A stretch of DNA of 64,000 bases, from positions 6,882,001 to 6,946,000 of the forward strand of contig NW_025408668.1 in the NCBI RefSeq assembly GCF_020360975.1, in the 5' to 3' direction. This DNA comes from Hirsutella rhossiliensis. Its lineage: Eukaryota > Ascomycota > Sordariomycetes > Hypocreales > Ophiocordycipitaceae. Made by a program: the position numbers and the translations under genes. Under the pieces are notes generated by a model, which ran no database searches, was not told where the DNA came from, and was given only the letters and a program-made list of their open reading frames with translations. Below are positions 1-10,663 of this stretch, piece after piece; the stretch's first letter is position 1; every line of letters starts with the position of its first letter.

Positions 1-1119
1 CTGGACAAGTTCCATCCAACCCACCGACCGGGCGTGCCCTTCCTCAACGGGCACCAGCCCAACGCCTCCATCTCGGGCATCTCAGTCGACTCGCAGTCCT
101 CGTTTGGAGGCGGCTATGCACCGTCCACGTACGCGCAGTCGACACTGGCCGCCTCGACCATTATGCCCAACATGCAGATCCAGCCTGTGCACAACACGGA
201 GTCGACGATGTGGGTGGAGGGTCACTGCTTCGATCTCAACCCTCGGGACTCGTCTTCGGCATGCACTATTTGTGACGATCGGCCCGACGGCGACGGCATC
301 TACCAGTGTGCGTCTTGCAAGACCTTGGCGCACGGCAGGTGCCTCGGCCAGGTGTCGCTCGTGTGCCCAGAAGCCTTCCATGCGGACCGAGTCAGGGCCG
401 CATTCGTGCGGTGCATGGCCAGCCTCATGTACACGTACCGCAAGCATCTTGGTCGGCCATCGAAGCAACAGAAGAGCAACGGCCAGCTGTACGCCTTTGA
501 CATGGATGGATTCATCCGGGGCCTCCCGCATGATCAGCAGGAGTATGCCACAATGCTGCGGGATACACAGGGTATGTGTTCGACGCTCTTCGTCTCTCCT
601 TTTGGCTTTGCTCCCATGTTTGGCAATCGCCAGCCGTCTATCCACATGCTAATCTACGTGCAAACAGCCTTCAACGAGTTCATCCACCACCGCGAAACGC
701 TGGCACCGATGGATCCGACTGTTCGGCTGTTCGACGAGATCATCATGGCGAAGAAGGCCCGCGGCCGCCCTGGCCTCCCCTCGGGCCTGTCGCGCCTGTC
801 GACAATCCGAGCGTCTCATGGCGCGTCGGCCAACGCCTGGAACATGGCACCGCCGTCACGCAGCGCAGCCAGCAAAGCCCCCGCCTACTTGGCGGACAAA
901 TCCGACCACATCTGGCGCACTGCTTCGGTGCCTCTGCCCAAGGGCAACTTCCCTGGCGAGTACCGCTCAGTCGTCACCCGCGTCCCATCCCGTCTCGACC
1001 GCTCCCTCATGCGCGAGCCACGCGCCATCCAAGGAGTGCCTCGCCTGGAGCAGAGGGGTGCCAGGGGCCTTGTCCGCAAGCAAGTACCCAGCATGCTCGG
1101 CATGACGCCGCCGGCATGA
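1..1119 (+). CDS. DENN-domain protein with C1 zinc finger, C-terminal part
   Basis: Partial gene: the reading frame is open from base 1, so the N-terminal uDENN/DENN regions lie outside the window. Exons are about 1-571 and 668-1119. The 96-bp intron 572-667 (GTATGT...CAG) has no stop, but removing it joins ...DTQ to AFNEFIHH, which restores the usual dDENN reading. A complete C1-type zinc finger lies at nt 222-366 with spacing H-x12-C-x2-C-xn-C-x2-C-x4-H-x2-C-x7-C, ahead of the helical dDENN segment. DENN proteins are GDP/GTP exchange factors for Rab GTPases. C1 domains bind diacylglycerol, phorbol ester or membrane, so recruitment to a membrane is a reasonable inference. The last 120 residues are basic and probably disordered. 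Family assignment is fairly secure; the Rab target is unknown. Confidence 0.8.
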   Translation: MDKFHPTHRPGVPFLNGHQPNASISGISVDSQSSFGGGYAPSTYAQSTLAASTIMPNMQIQPVHNTESTMWVEGHCFDLNPRDSSSACTICDDRPDGDGIYQCASCKTLAHGRCLGQVSLVCPEAFHADRVRAAFVRCMASLMYTYRKHLGRPSKQQKSNGQLYAFDMDGFIRGLPHDQQEYATMLRDTQGMCSTLFVSPFGFAPMFGNRQPSIHMLIYVQTAFNEFIHHRETLAPMDPTVRLFDEIIMAKKARGRPGLPSGLSRLSTIRASHGASANAWNMAPPSRSAASKAPAYLADKSDHIWRTASVPLPKGNFPGEYRSVVTRVPSRLDRSLMREPRAIQGVPRLEQRGARGLVRKQVPSMLGMTPPA

Positions 1120-1945
1120 CTTGTCCCCTTTGCGGCCCTCTCGGCCGCGCCGTCGTCCTCTCAGCGGGTGCCGTAATGCCGTGGCCCCCGGCCTGCAAAA
1201 CCTTTGCGCGTTTCCCCAGACGCGGGCACTCGCGGGCATCCCGCTGGGAGACCTCGAGTCACACCTTCACCTGCTTGTACTATACCACTCTTCTTCTTGT
1301 TGTCTTTTTGCGCCATTGTGTAATGTACCAGCCAAAACATACGTTCGCCGAGGGGACGGGGCAGTGTGGAGGCCCCGATCATGGAGGGAATACCAGAACC
1401 AATGTGGAAAAAGAAGAGGCAAGGCGAGCGGGAAAGGGGGGGGGGGATGGGGAAGGAAGGGAAGGGAAAAACCTGGCACGTTCACCAGACGGACCTCATG
1501 GGCTCCTGTCTCTTTTCTCTCGGTCGGGGTTTTTGCCGTTGTCCTGCCTTGTCTCGATAGCCGGAGCTGGGGTCATCGGCAGGCGCAGGTAGGCGGGCTT
1601 TGGACTATCCGAGCCGTGGCAGCATCAGCAGCATTGTGTGCATGCATGCATTTGTACATGTTTACCTTAAGTTGAAGCAGGCTCCGGCGGCATCAGGGAC
1701 GTCTCGTTGGGACGGGACGGGAGCCGCCCAACAGAGAAAATACATCAAGCGAATCCAGAGGGGCATTTCGGTGTCAATTCAAATCGGTGGTATCTTGATG
1801 GCGAATGTCAATGCAGCTACCTAAACTCCATTCCTTGACCCCGGTTGTCTCCCAAGGCGCTGAATAACAAGGCTTGCCAACCAGTCACGGCAAGCGTCGA
1901 GATGCCTGTGATGTACAAACACCCGTCTTCGTCGTGGACCAGCAC
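1120..1945. other. convergent intergenic region
   Basis: Lies between the 3' ends of the DENN gene (+) and the DUF726 gene (-). It contains an 11-G tract at 1436-1446 inside a purine-rich stretch. No open frame here resembles a protein. Confidence 0.6.
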
Positions 1946-4102
1946 CTACTTGGCCGACTTCGCCCTTTTCGACCCCGGCCGCTTCTGGACGCGATCCGCC
2001 CTTGGGGCCGCCTTTGGGGCCGCCTTGGCCTCGATGCCCTCCCAGCCAATGTCTTCGAGAATCCGGCCTGTGAGGTTCTGGTAGTCCAGGTGGCCTCGCG
2101 GAAGGTCTTCGACGCAGTGATTCTCCACCCCATGCGCCCCCTGAATCTCCTGCAGGCCGGCAACGCCGAAATGGATATTCGAGGTGCGATAGAGGAAGCC
2201 AAGGATGAAGTCTTGTTCCGAGTACACATTCACCAGTCGGCCCGTCACGACGCTCTTGAGAGTAAGCCACACGCGGCTCTCCGACGGGGCCGGCGTGCCC
2301 ATCATGACGACCGAGTCGATCAATCCAAACTGGCGGCGCTCCGCCAGCACCATGAGGCACGTGTAAATGGCCCGGGATGCCAGGCCGTAGCCGATGAGGG
2401 AGACGGATCGCTCTCCTTGAAACTTGTGCCGAACAATGGCATCGGCGAGAAGGGCGCCCGCTTTCTCGGCTCGCACCATTCCCATGCTCCACGGGTTGTC
2501 GATGATCTTGCTGATCTTGAGCAAAGAAACGGGCCAGTGGGAATCCATGAGGCTCGAAAAGACTGCCGACGAATTAGTGGGTGAACAGGGTCAGCAGACA
2601 GCAACAATCGTCCACTTACTTGACCGCGTCATTATCTCCTTCTTGGCGCTGGCCCAAGCCGTACTCTTGATGACAGTCTCGAGCGCGCCTCCCAAGTTCG
2701 TGAGGGCGGCCACCTCCCATCGCACCGCGTATGACTCGGCCGACGGACCAAGGCATTGCCATGGCTTGACCACGTCCTTCTCCTCAGAGAGACAACCACT
2801 CATGGCAATGGTCAGACGAAGCCTGCGATTCTCGGCTGGCGTCTCTCTCGCGCCGCGATATTCGGAACGTGTATCGTCGTACAAGCGAAGAAAGGCGAAA
2901 TCCTGGATCTCCCGGCAACAACCCTCCAACATTTTGCTGGTCGGTCTGACAGGGCTGATGCCATAGAGATTACCGAGCAGGTGGCCGTGCTCTGCCATGG
3001 GTCCGAGTAGTCCTGCCACAGCAGCAACTGTCAAGCCAGCGCCATTTTGCACGCTGCCAACACCCTCTGCCTTGAGCCGGACCGCGACGCTATCGTTGAG
3101 GCCAGAACCGCCTCCGAGGCCAGCCCTGCACCGGCGAGGGCCTTTGCTCTCTTCTGGTTTTGGGTCGAGCTCCTGGGCCTCGGCGAACTGAAGTGCGGTT
3201 TTGGCGAGTGCTCGAGAAACGCGGAGCTCATCGCCCTGATATAAGTCTCGGGAAAGACTCAGGGACGACGAAAGGTGAAGCAACAAGACTCGAGCGTTTG
3301 CGCCGTATTCCTGCAGCGATAAAACGAGCAAGATGGCGACATGGAGCAGAATCTTTCTTTTCTCGAGGTGCAGAGCCCACAGAGTGTTTGGGATCGGCGG
3401 AAACGTCTTGGCAAGCTCAGGGTCCATGGGGTTCGTAGGGACTCGCGGTGGTCCTGTGCCTCATTAGCATAGGGATGCTACGAGAGAAGCAATGCCGCGA
3501 AGCAAGGCAGGCGGCTGCAGCTTCATACCGATCGCCAGAGTCGAGCTATTGCCGCCGTTTCCAGCGCCAGTGCGTGCACCTCGTCCACGAAAGCCACCAC
3601 GAGGCCCGCGGCCGCCCCGACCTCGAGGGTTACCCAGAGCAGCAGGCGTTTCATGGATGTGGATTTCTCGAGTGCGCTGGATGACTGTGTTCTGCCACTT
3701 TCGGAAAAAAACGAGAGCTTCCTTCTTCAGCTCGCGCAGCTGAGGCGTCATTGCCTCGGCCTCTTCCTTTTCGACGATCTCATGGGCCTTGGCGAAAGAC
3801 TTGGACCCATCGCCGGCAACCTCGTGCTGTGACGAAGGAGCCGCAGATGCTTTCATGTCCTTGTCGCCCGCATGGCAGCCAAAGATGGCAAACGAAAGCC
3901 AGTGGGTATGGTGCTCGCGTCCGGCGTGCAAGGTGGCGACGGGAGGAGAATCAAAGATAGCACTGACGTCGTTGTGCATCTTGTCCGTGATGGCACTGAC
4001 TAGAGTAGTCAAGTCGTTTCTCTCGGCGATGGAGATGACGCCAGTCAAGTCGACGGGGCGACGAAACGACTGATGGCCGCTTCCACGGCTGCCCCGTCCC
4101 AT
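1946..4102 (-). CDS. DUF726 / TMCO4-family membrane-associated alpha/beta-hydrolase-like protein
   Basis: Three exons on the minus strand: 4102-3529, 3453-2620 and 2562-1946, with introns 3454-3528 and 2563-2619. They join into 674 residues. An in-frame ATG at 4156 would add 18 residues; 4102 is preferred because conserved sequence starts close after it. The N-terminal exon has the family's conserved start (DLTTLVSAITDKMHND, then SPPVATLHAGREHHTHW) and an RG-rich insert. The middle exon holds the glycine-rich hydrophobic segment typical of the family, followed by an EKDVVKPW-like block. The last exon has the hydrolase core (SVSLIGYG, then VVMMGTPAP, RLVNVYSEQDFILGF and GHLDYQ). The family includes yeast Mil1 and human TMCO4, with roles suggested in membrane traffic. 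The usual nucleophile serine of the elbow G-x-S-x-G reads glycine here (GYGLA). Confidence 0.85.
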
Positions 4103-5811
4103 GGTGAAGGCTCGCGAGGCGGAGAGCCTTTGCCCTCGCGGTTTGCTATTCGGCAAGGGGGATCAGACGGAGTGGACGACGAGGTTCAAACGCCCGATAG
4201 GGGGGGGGGAGGCTCGAGACAGCGATAAGCTGCGGTCAGGAGAGTTTGGAATAAGAAGTTGGAAGCGAACAGAGAACAAGTCTCGAATCTATGGATGAAA
4301 CGAAAAAGGGGGAACGAACGAGAAATGGCAGCAGGAGCCTGCCGCTTCCTCTTCCGCTTCTCTCAAGACGTGTTGCAGCTGGCGAATCGAGGGCGAATGA
4401 CTGCAGTTGGCTGGGTGGAGGGCAGCTGTCGTTGCTGGTGGCGACGAGGATCGTTTGCGGGCGGGCGACGATGACAGGCCATGCCATGCCAATGGCCGAA
4501 CCGACACCTGACAAAAGACGGACCAAAAGTCGAGCGCGGGTGCTTGAACGACGGAACGGGGCTTGTTGCTGAGTAAAGGAGAGGAAACAACAAGAGGATA
4601 TGCAAGCTCGGCTAAAAGGAAGAGGTGAGGGACAGAGATAGTTTGAGAGAAAGAGGCCAGTGCTAGGGTGCTGCTGTTCCTTCCCTCCCAGCTTGTTGCC
4701 CTCCCAGACGGACAGCCACTTGCCTCTCTCCTCCTTCATCTGAACCCTGGACAGAGCACGAAACGATGTCGAGCACCATCATTTTCACGCCGCATCACGA
4801 CGAGCAGCCTGGCTTTGCCCCTCCAGTTGTCAGGCTTGATTCTCCTCCCCTGGAAATCAGTCTCGATTCTAGGAAAGGGATCCAGATCCTCCGTCCCTCT
4901 GCACCCTTTCATCCACACATCTTTATTAGTTGGCAGCACAATGGCTGACGATTCTCCCTTCAGGCCCTCGTCCGTGCCGAGTCTCGTCTTTGTCCGCGAT
5001 GCGTTTGCCCGACCAGCCAGTCAGCCGTCCACCGTGCACAGAATAAAGGGGCCGCTTCTCCCACGAATAAATGACGCCTGCAACGAGGAACGCCCAAGAC
5101 ACCCAGAATTCCTTGGAGCCGGGTCAAATTGTTTCCCATGAAAGGACATGTTGGGCAAAGGGTGCATGGCTCGCCATGGCCTTCACTCGCCCGCTCCTGG
5201 TCTGCGCGCCACGGATGCTGCAACAACCCGACGCTCCCAGCTGATTGACAGGCTTTACCTAACCCGCAAGCGCGCTCCGTTCCCAACGGCGTGTCAAAGG
5301 AACGGCTGTGGCTTCCACTATTTATACCTTCCCGTAGAGAGCCCCGTTGCACATGGCAAACTTGAGTCTGCGCCCCTTCCCTGTTGCGAACAGCAGTGAA
5401 TGCAGACTGAATCTTGATGGGAGGGCATGGCTGAGTATATCAAGTGTGCTGTTCACAAGCTCAAGGTCTTTGACACTTATCGAGCCAATACAAGTCGGCC
5501 ACTTGTCGCCGCTTCGCAATCCTGCCGCGCAGGCCCTTTCCTGGGCATCTCGTCCGTTTGTCGACACCATGCTGCGGCGCGTGCCACGCTTAACCACCGC
5601 CGGTTGCCTCCAACCATCAGCGCACTCTAGGCATCCGACGACGTGTCACCAAGATATCTTCCCCTGGGTCAAGGGCCCAAGGTCGTTCTTGCCAAGTGAT
5701 TGCTCGATAAGGGCGCCGCCATGTCCTCTATAATGGTCTCGAGAGGCTGCACGGATCTAATCTTGGGTCCACAGACTAGACGAGGCCGCATAAAATGACA
5801 GCTCATCTTCA
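4103..5811. other. intergenic region upstream of the DUF726 gene
   Basis: About 1.7 kb between two minus-strand genes. It must hold the DUF726 promoter and the 3' end of the polymerase gene. A 10-G run lies at 4200-4209. Several open frames of 60-157 codons are present on both strands, but none has conserved-looking composition or a credible splice continuation. I see no gene. Confidence 0.5.
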
Positions 5812-7629
5812 TCAGTCTTCCAGCTCGTGGTATCTCGCATGCGCAGGCATGGCGAACTGAGGAACGAAATGGCCGCATGTTTGGCACAATGGATGCACGG
5901 TGTTGTCCCAGGTAGGGTTCATGTCCAGTTCCTCAAATGTTGCCTCCCCCGTACTGTCGTCTGATTCATTCTCAGAGACGCGTGTGACTCTCCACGGGAG
6001 CAGCACTTCGTCCTGCTTCTTGAACATGACACCAATGTCCCGCCCCGCTCCCGTCCGGTCATCGGCAGCGCCGGGTACCATGTTGACGACGCAGATGTTT
6101 AACAGCTGCAGATTCCACCTCTGTTCTTTGTCGCTTTGCATGCGGCGGAGCAGCGGCAGCAGAGCCTCGGCAACTAGCTGCTGCGCCATGTCGTCTATAT
6201 CGGCCTCGAGGTCAAAGATGAAGTTGGGTAGCGGGCCTGAGCGAGACACGCGGCTGAAGCTTCGGTTCTGGCTATGGCTCGAGCCCTGTCTAATCGGCCA
6301 CGATCGGATAGACAGGCGCAGCGTCTTTGGTCTTGCAATCCACTTTTGCGTGTCCGGAGTGATCGCATCGTCGTCGCGGACGACAAGGTCTATTCGCATC
6401 CTCCGTACAAGGGAACATGATAGCTTGTGTAGCTCTGCGATAATCTGCGGTATCGTCTCCAAGCCTTTGTATGTGTCCTCTATGCTGACTTGAGAGGGTA
6501 TGTCGCTGGCTTCTTTGACCTCGGTCGGGTCTACTCCGTGAAGAAGACCCCAAACTTTTTGTCCAACGCCCTTTTCTGCCCCTGGGCCCCCAAGTATGGT
6601 TTCAAGATTGCCAGGCGATAAAATGGCCTGATGGCGGCGGACCTGGCCGACGGTGAGAGACGATTGGAACGAGTGCGAATCCGCAACCAAGGGCCGGCCG
6701 AGGACGTGGGATTCCAACAAGAGAGCCGTCTTGAAGCCAAGTCCGGGTACTTGTCGAACCTTGTGGCCGTCCATGAATGCAGCCACATCGTCGTCTTGCA
6801 GGGCCGGCAGCGTTGTCTGATTACGGGGCTTGTTGCAACTTCCGACGAGCTTGCTCAAGAGCTTGTTGGTTGCAATGCCACAGGTTGCGGTGTAGCCGAA
6901 ATCAGTCTCTAATTTGAGTCGCAGGTGGTGCGCGAGATGGGAGCCGAGCAGTAGGCGCAGATAGGTATGGTGCTCGAGCTGTACGCCGGAGGCCGGAAGA
7001 GCAACTACACAACCCGCGATTGAGGTCAAGTCGCAGTTGAAACCTAGCTCTGGGTCCTTTCTGGACAAGCAAAAGAAGGACTCGGCTAGAGAGAGGCGAT
7101 TAAGACATGACATGTTGTAGTCGACAATGTCCGTGACATCTGGATGCACGGTCAGTGACGGCGTCTTGACGCCTTCCACAAAGCAATGGCTGACCGAGGG
7201 CGGGCGAGCATACCCATGAAGACCTCGTCGAAGCCGAGGCGCTCAACCCGGTTGTTCCACGAGTAGGATCGGAGGAAAGTGAAGAGCATCTTGCTGACAT
7301 CGCGGAAAGGGGTCAGATCCTCCCCGTCGACCAGGACGAGGTTGGGACAAATCTGGGTGGCTTCCGAGATAAGCATGAGCTTCCGCACGCCCTGCCTGCG
7401 CGCGTTGTAGTTGCACGTGGCCAGGATATTCTTCTGCTTGATGCCCAGAGGGCGAGACCTGAGAGCAGGGTCCTTGTTCTCGAAGACTTGGGCGTAGAAG
7501 CAATCATAGTCCTTTAGCGTGGTGAGCGGACAGGGGCGATGGCGGCTGCGAAACAAAGGCAGGACTCACGAATTGCAGTATGACACGGTCGTCCCTGCGC
7601 TTGGGCGGCCTCGTCGCCGGCTGCTCCAT
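5812..7629 (-). CDS. Y-family DNA polymerase, iota type
   Basis: Three exons: 7629-7570 (20 codons), 7511-7214 and 7139-5812; introns 7512-7569 (GTGAGT) and 7140-7213 (GTATGC). The product is 561 residues. The palm holds the metal-binding Asp in QFDYDCFYA (about residue 21) and the Asp-Glu pair in RLGFDEVFMD (115-116). The YNARRQGV fingers motif follows the first block, and the thumb HhH region reads KVRQVPGLGF. The C-terminus ends in a C-x2-C-x11-H-x3-H finger, as in the ubiquitin-binding UBZ modules of Y-family polymerases. These enzymes bypass DNA lesions at stalled forks in the nucleus, and monoubiquitin binding recruits them to modified PCNA. The iota assignment (against eta or kappa) rests on overall resemblance. 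Length is shorter than human POLI, as is usual in fungi. Confidence 0.88.
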
Positions 7630-8765
7630 GGCTGGACTGCGGATGCTACGGGACGGTTTTCATGTACAGAAAATATGAGGATGTGTATTGCGCCATCTGC
7701 CACAAGGGAACTATGGCCCGGCGCATTTGCATGGCTGGAGATGTGCTGTGCGTCGTGGTGTTGTTGAGGGAGTGTCGGAGAGACGGGCGCCTGCTGAGTG
7801 CTGACAAAGGAGCAATCGTCGGCCCGGCCATTCCTCCTTGCAGCCCGAGGCCAAGGCTTGACGACGACAAAGACTCCTCAGACCAAGGAGTTTGACCTTG
7901 CAGATGATGGTCATGGCCAGCAACAACGACAGTCGTCTACGCGCTCGCACGGCCTTGACGTCAGGTCAGGTGAAGCATGGAGCAAACAGCAGAAAGAGCC
8001 GCCGCCAAAGTCAGCCCAAGTCGACACGCAGACGCTCGTCTTGTTCGCTGGAAAGTCATGGTCATGCGGCTAATGTCAGACCAACAGAAGCGTCTACTAC
8101 CGTGCGCATGGCCATGGCCTTGGTGATGCCGGCCTTGCCGCCCCCCATCACCACGACTTCAGCGATCTACCGCGCCGCCAGCCTACTGAACCACCCCGCC
8201 CCATGCGACGAGTGACGTGAAGGCCGACTCTGCATGAAATAGACGCCCGTCCAAGAAGTCGCCGCGGCACGATTGGCGAGCGATGCTCGTGGCGGCGCCT
8301 CCGAACCAGGGCTCGGCGCTTACCGCCGTGGCACAACCAACCACGACAATCTGCCGCTGCTGGGCCGCCATCGTCTTCAAGGCTTCGACGCTGCCCGAGG
8401 TGGGCAAGCCGTCTGAAGAATGCTGGAACTAGCAGCTCTATGCAGCCCTAGCGGCGCTTGTCTTGCTCTGGCTCTCGTCTTCCACATGATGACCGGAAGG
8501 ACGGGGTCCATGTGCGCCATCCGCGTTTCGTCGTATATAGCAGCCCCGCACCCGCTGTCAGTCTGCTCCTTCACTGCAAGGTGCCTGATTCGTGATCGCT
8601 GTTGGTGTGCATTTCCCTTCCTGTGGCCCGGAACCAAAGTGCGCTGTTGCGCGCCGTGGGAACCGCCAGCGGCCAACACAATCACCAGCCCAGCTTCTCG
8701 TCTCCGTCGTCCTCGTCTCACGAGCCATCTCGCCCCGCCGTCTTTGCTTCAAATTGACGCTAGCC
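7630..8765. other. divergent promoter region (polymerase iota / uncharacterised gene)
   Basis: About 1.1 kb between two divergently transcribed genes. A short minus-strand stretch at about 8130-8400 encodes a Rossmann-like start (RQIVVVG) and, out of frame, a glycine-rich stretch. It has no continuous gene and is at best a relic. Confidence 0.45.
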
Positions 8766-10121
8766 ATGGCATCACACCAGACTCCCAGTGGCTCCAAGAG
8801 GCCCCGGCTGTCGCTCCAAATCAAGACGTCGTGTGCTCCATCATCGAGCACTGTCGATCCCAGCGACCCAACCTCGTTCAACACCCTCTCCAATGCTTAT
8901 GTCACTGCCATCGAGAGGTCGTCATCGGCAATGCTGTCGGAACCCATCACTGCAATCAATACTCTGCAAGCCTTCACCCTCGCAACTCCCGCAGAATACA
9001 AGAATGCCAAGTCGCGCATCGTCACGCCTTATATCGCCTCCTTTCCCGAGACACCCCTGACGGCGCATCCAATCTCGCCTCCTCAGCTGCAATTCCCCCT
9101 TCCCAGCACCATGACCGCCACGCCCCCTCTCTCCGCCGAGACGTCGGACTCGGCTCCTTCAAACATTTTCACCTTTTCTTCTTCCGACTTACCGACCTCA
9201 CAAGGCCGTGACCGGCTTGGCAGCTCGCCGCTTGACGGCCCTACCCTGCGGCGGAGGGCAGTTCCGTATCTGTCTGCCGGGCTGGGCTCGCATCTGCCAT
9301 ATTCACATCCTCGGAGCCTTCATAGTATCCTCCGCAACTCTCCTCTCCCGCCCAGGACGGCCATTCCACCCCCGTCGCCCAGAAGACAATCCCTGCGCCT
9401 GCAAGAGAAGGCAGCCAAAAAGGTCGGATACAACAGCCCCCTGACCCAGGATATTGTGACCAACAGATATACGAAATCCCACATTGAACTTCTCGGCGAT
9501 GATGCTTCGCCTGGCTCACCCTACTCTCCGGCTGAGCCGAACAAGGACACGAACATACCGCTAGCCTTCACAGTCAATGAGATTCAGGACGGCGGCCAAA
9601 CACCAAGTCCGTTTGGGGGCGTGCGTCGCACCTTGGCTGCAGCGGGAACTGAAGCGCTTTCCTCGGCGGGACCCAACGGGATCCGTAAACGCAAGAGGAC
9701 GGATAAGAGGCGCCAATGGGTTTGGACCATAGGCCAGGATGACGAAGACGACGCCGCAGACGACGCCACCACTGCACGGCCAGCTGAAGTCGACGGGGCC
9801 TCGCTCGGTTGTGCTCAAGCGTATGCAGTCGACATCCCTGGGTTCAGATATCTGGAGACACCAACCCCCAGCGTAGAGAGCGCAAGCTCCGCCGCTGAAT
9901 CAGTCGACGTGAGCATGTCGGATGCATGCAGTGTTGACTCATCAGAAGATGACCTTTCGGAGGTGGACGCTCCAAACGAGCCCGAGCTCGACCTCGAGAC
10001 GCCCGTCGCGCCGAGTCAATCAGGCAATCGCACTGGCCGTCAGCGGGACCGTCAGCGGGATACGCCCATCCCAGAGCTATGTGGGAAGCGAGACACGCCC
10101 GTGCCGCCGGAGCTGATGTGA
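8766..10121 (+). CDS. uncharacterised low-complexity protein, probably nuclear
   Basis: Single exon of 451 codons. The ATG at 8766 is chosen because the conserved-looking block KRPRLSLQIKT starts just after it, while the upstream frame has no such character. The protein is rich in Ser, Pro and Thr. Visible parts are an N-terminal basic patch (KRPRLS), a central DPSDPTSFNTLSNAY segment with an AINTLQAF block, a strongly basic KRKRTDKRRQWVW segment near residue 300, an acidic patch after it (DDEDDAADD) and a long acidic C-terminal tail. The basic clusters look like nuclear localisation signals. I recognise no enzyme domain. Similar proteins in related fungi are sometimes labelled glucan 4-alpha-glucosidase, which nothing in this sequence supports. 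Function unknown. Confidence 0.75.
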   Translation: MASHQTPSGSKRPRLSLQIKTSCAPSSSTVDPSDPTSFNTLSNAYVTAIERSSSAMLSEPITAINTLQAFTLATPAEYKNAKSRIVTPYIASFPETPLTAHPISPPQLQFPLPSTMTATPPLSAETSDSAPSNIFTFSSSDLPTSQGRDRLGSSPLDGPTLRRRAVPYLSAGLGSHLPYSHPRSLHSILRNSPLPPRTAIPPPSPRRQSLRLQEKAAKKVGYNSPLTQDIVTNRYTKSHIELLGDDASPGSPYSPAEPNKDTNIPLAFTVNEIQDGGQTPSPFGGVRRTLAAAGTEALSSAGPNGIRKRKRTDKRRQWVWTIGQDDEDDAADDATTARPAEVDGASLGCAQAYAVDIPGFRYLETPTPSVESASSAAESVDVSMSDACSVDSSEDDLSEVDAPNEPELDLETPVAPSQSGNRTGRQRDRQRDTPIPELCGKRDTPVPPELM

Positions 10122-10663
10122 GGGCTGGGCAAGGCTATGGAAGAATAGCCGAGGCCGGGCAGCTTACCCGCGTGCTCAACAAGCAAGCCTGTAAAGCACG
10201 GGGGGTCAGGAATTGGTGAGAAGCAGTATTCAGGCATCTTGCTCAAGCATTATGATGACGAAGTTACGACTCAACATGAGATTACTTAGGTAGTGTGGAT
10301 ACAAACTTGGATCGTGTACATCGGTGGGGCGGCGATGGGAAGCATCGGGGCGAGTCGCCCGAGATGTGCCGTACACTGCGAAACGCCAATCAAATTGACA
10401 CTTCCCGAGCTCTGCTCAGTCTCATCGACCATTTGCCTCATGCGGACCAGACCTTGAAGATGGCACGAGTTTTCTGTCCGGTCTAAGTCAAGTCTAGGCT
10501 CCCGCCTATACGTTTGGAGTGATCTACGACATCTCCTACCATGTACATACAAGTAGAGTCCTTAGGAAGGTCTATCTCTTGACCGCCATGCCATACCCGC
10601 CGCATGATCCGAACGCGAGCCGCCTGGGACACGTGAGACGCGGGAAACAAAACGCCCCGAGAC
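10122..10663. other. convergent intergenic region
   Basis: Between the uncharacterised gene (+) and the anthranilate synthase gene (-). I see no gene or repeat here. Confidence 0.55.

Noticed and set aside
4668..5141. 157-codon plus-strand open frame
   Set aside because: Composition is random-looking and no splice partner extends it.
8130..8407. Minus-strand fragment with RQIVVVG and glycine-rich sequence, like the start of an FAD oxidoreductase
   Set aside because: The two pieces are short, out of frame with each other and lack any further domain. It is too weak to call even a pseudogene.
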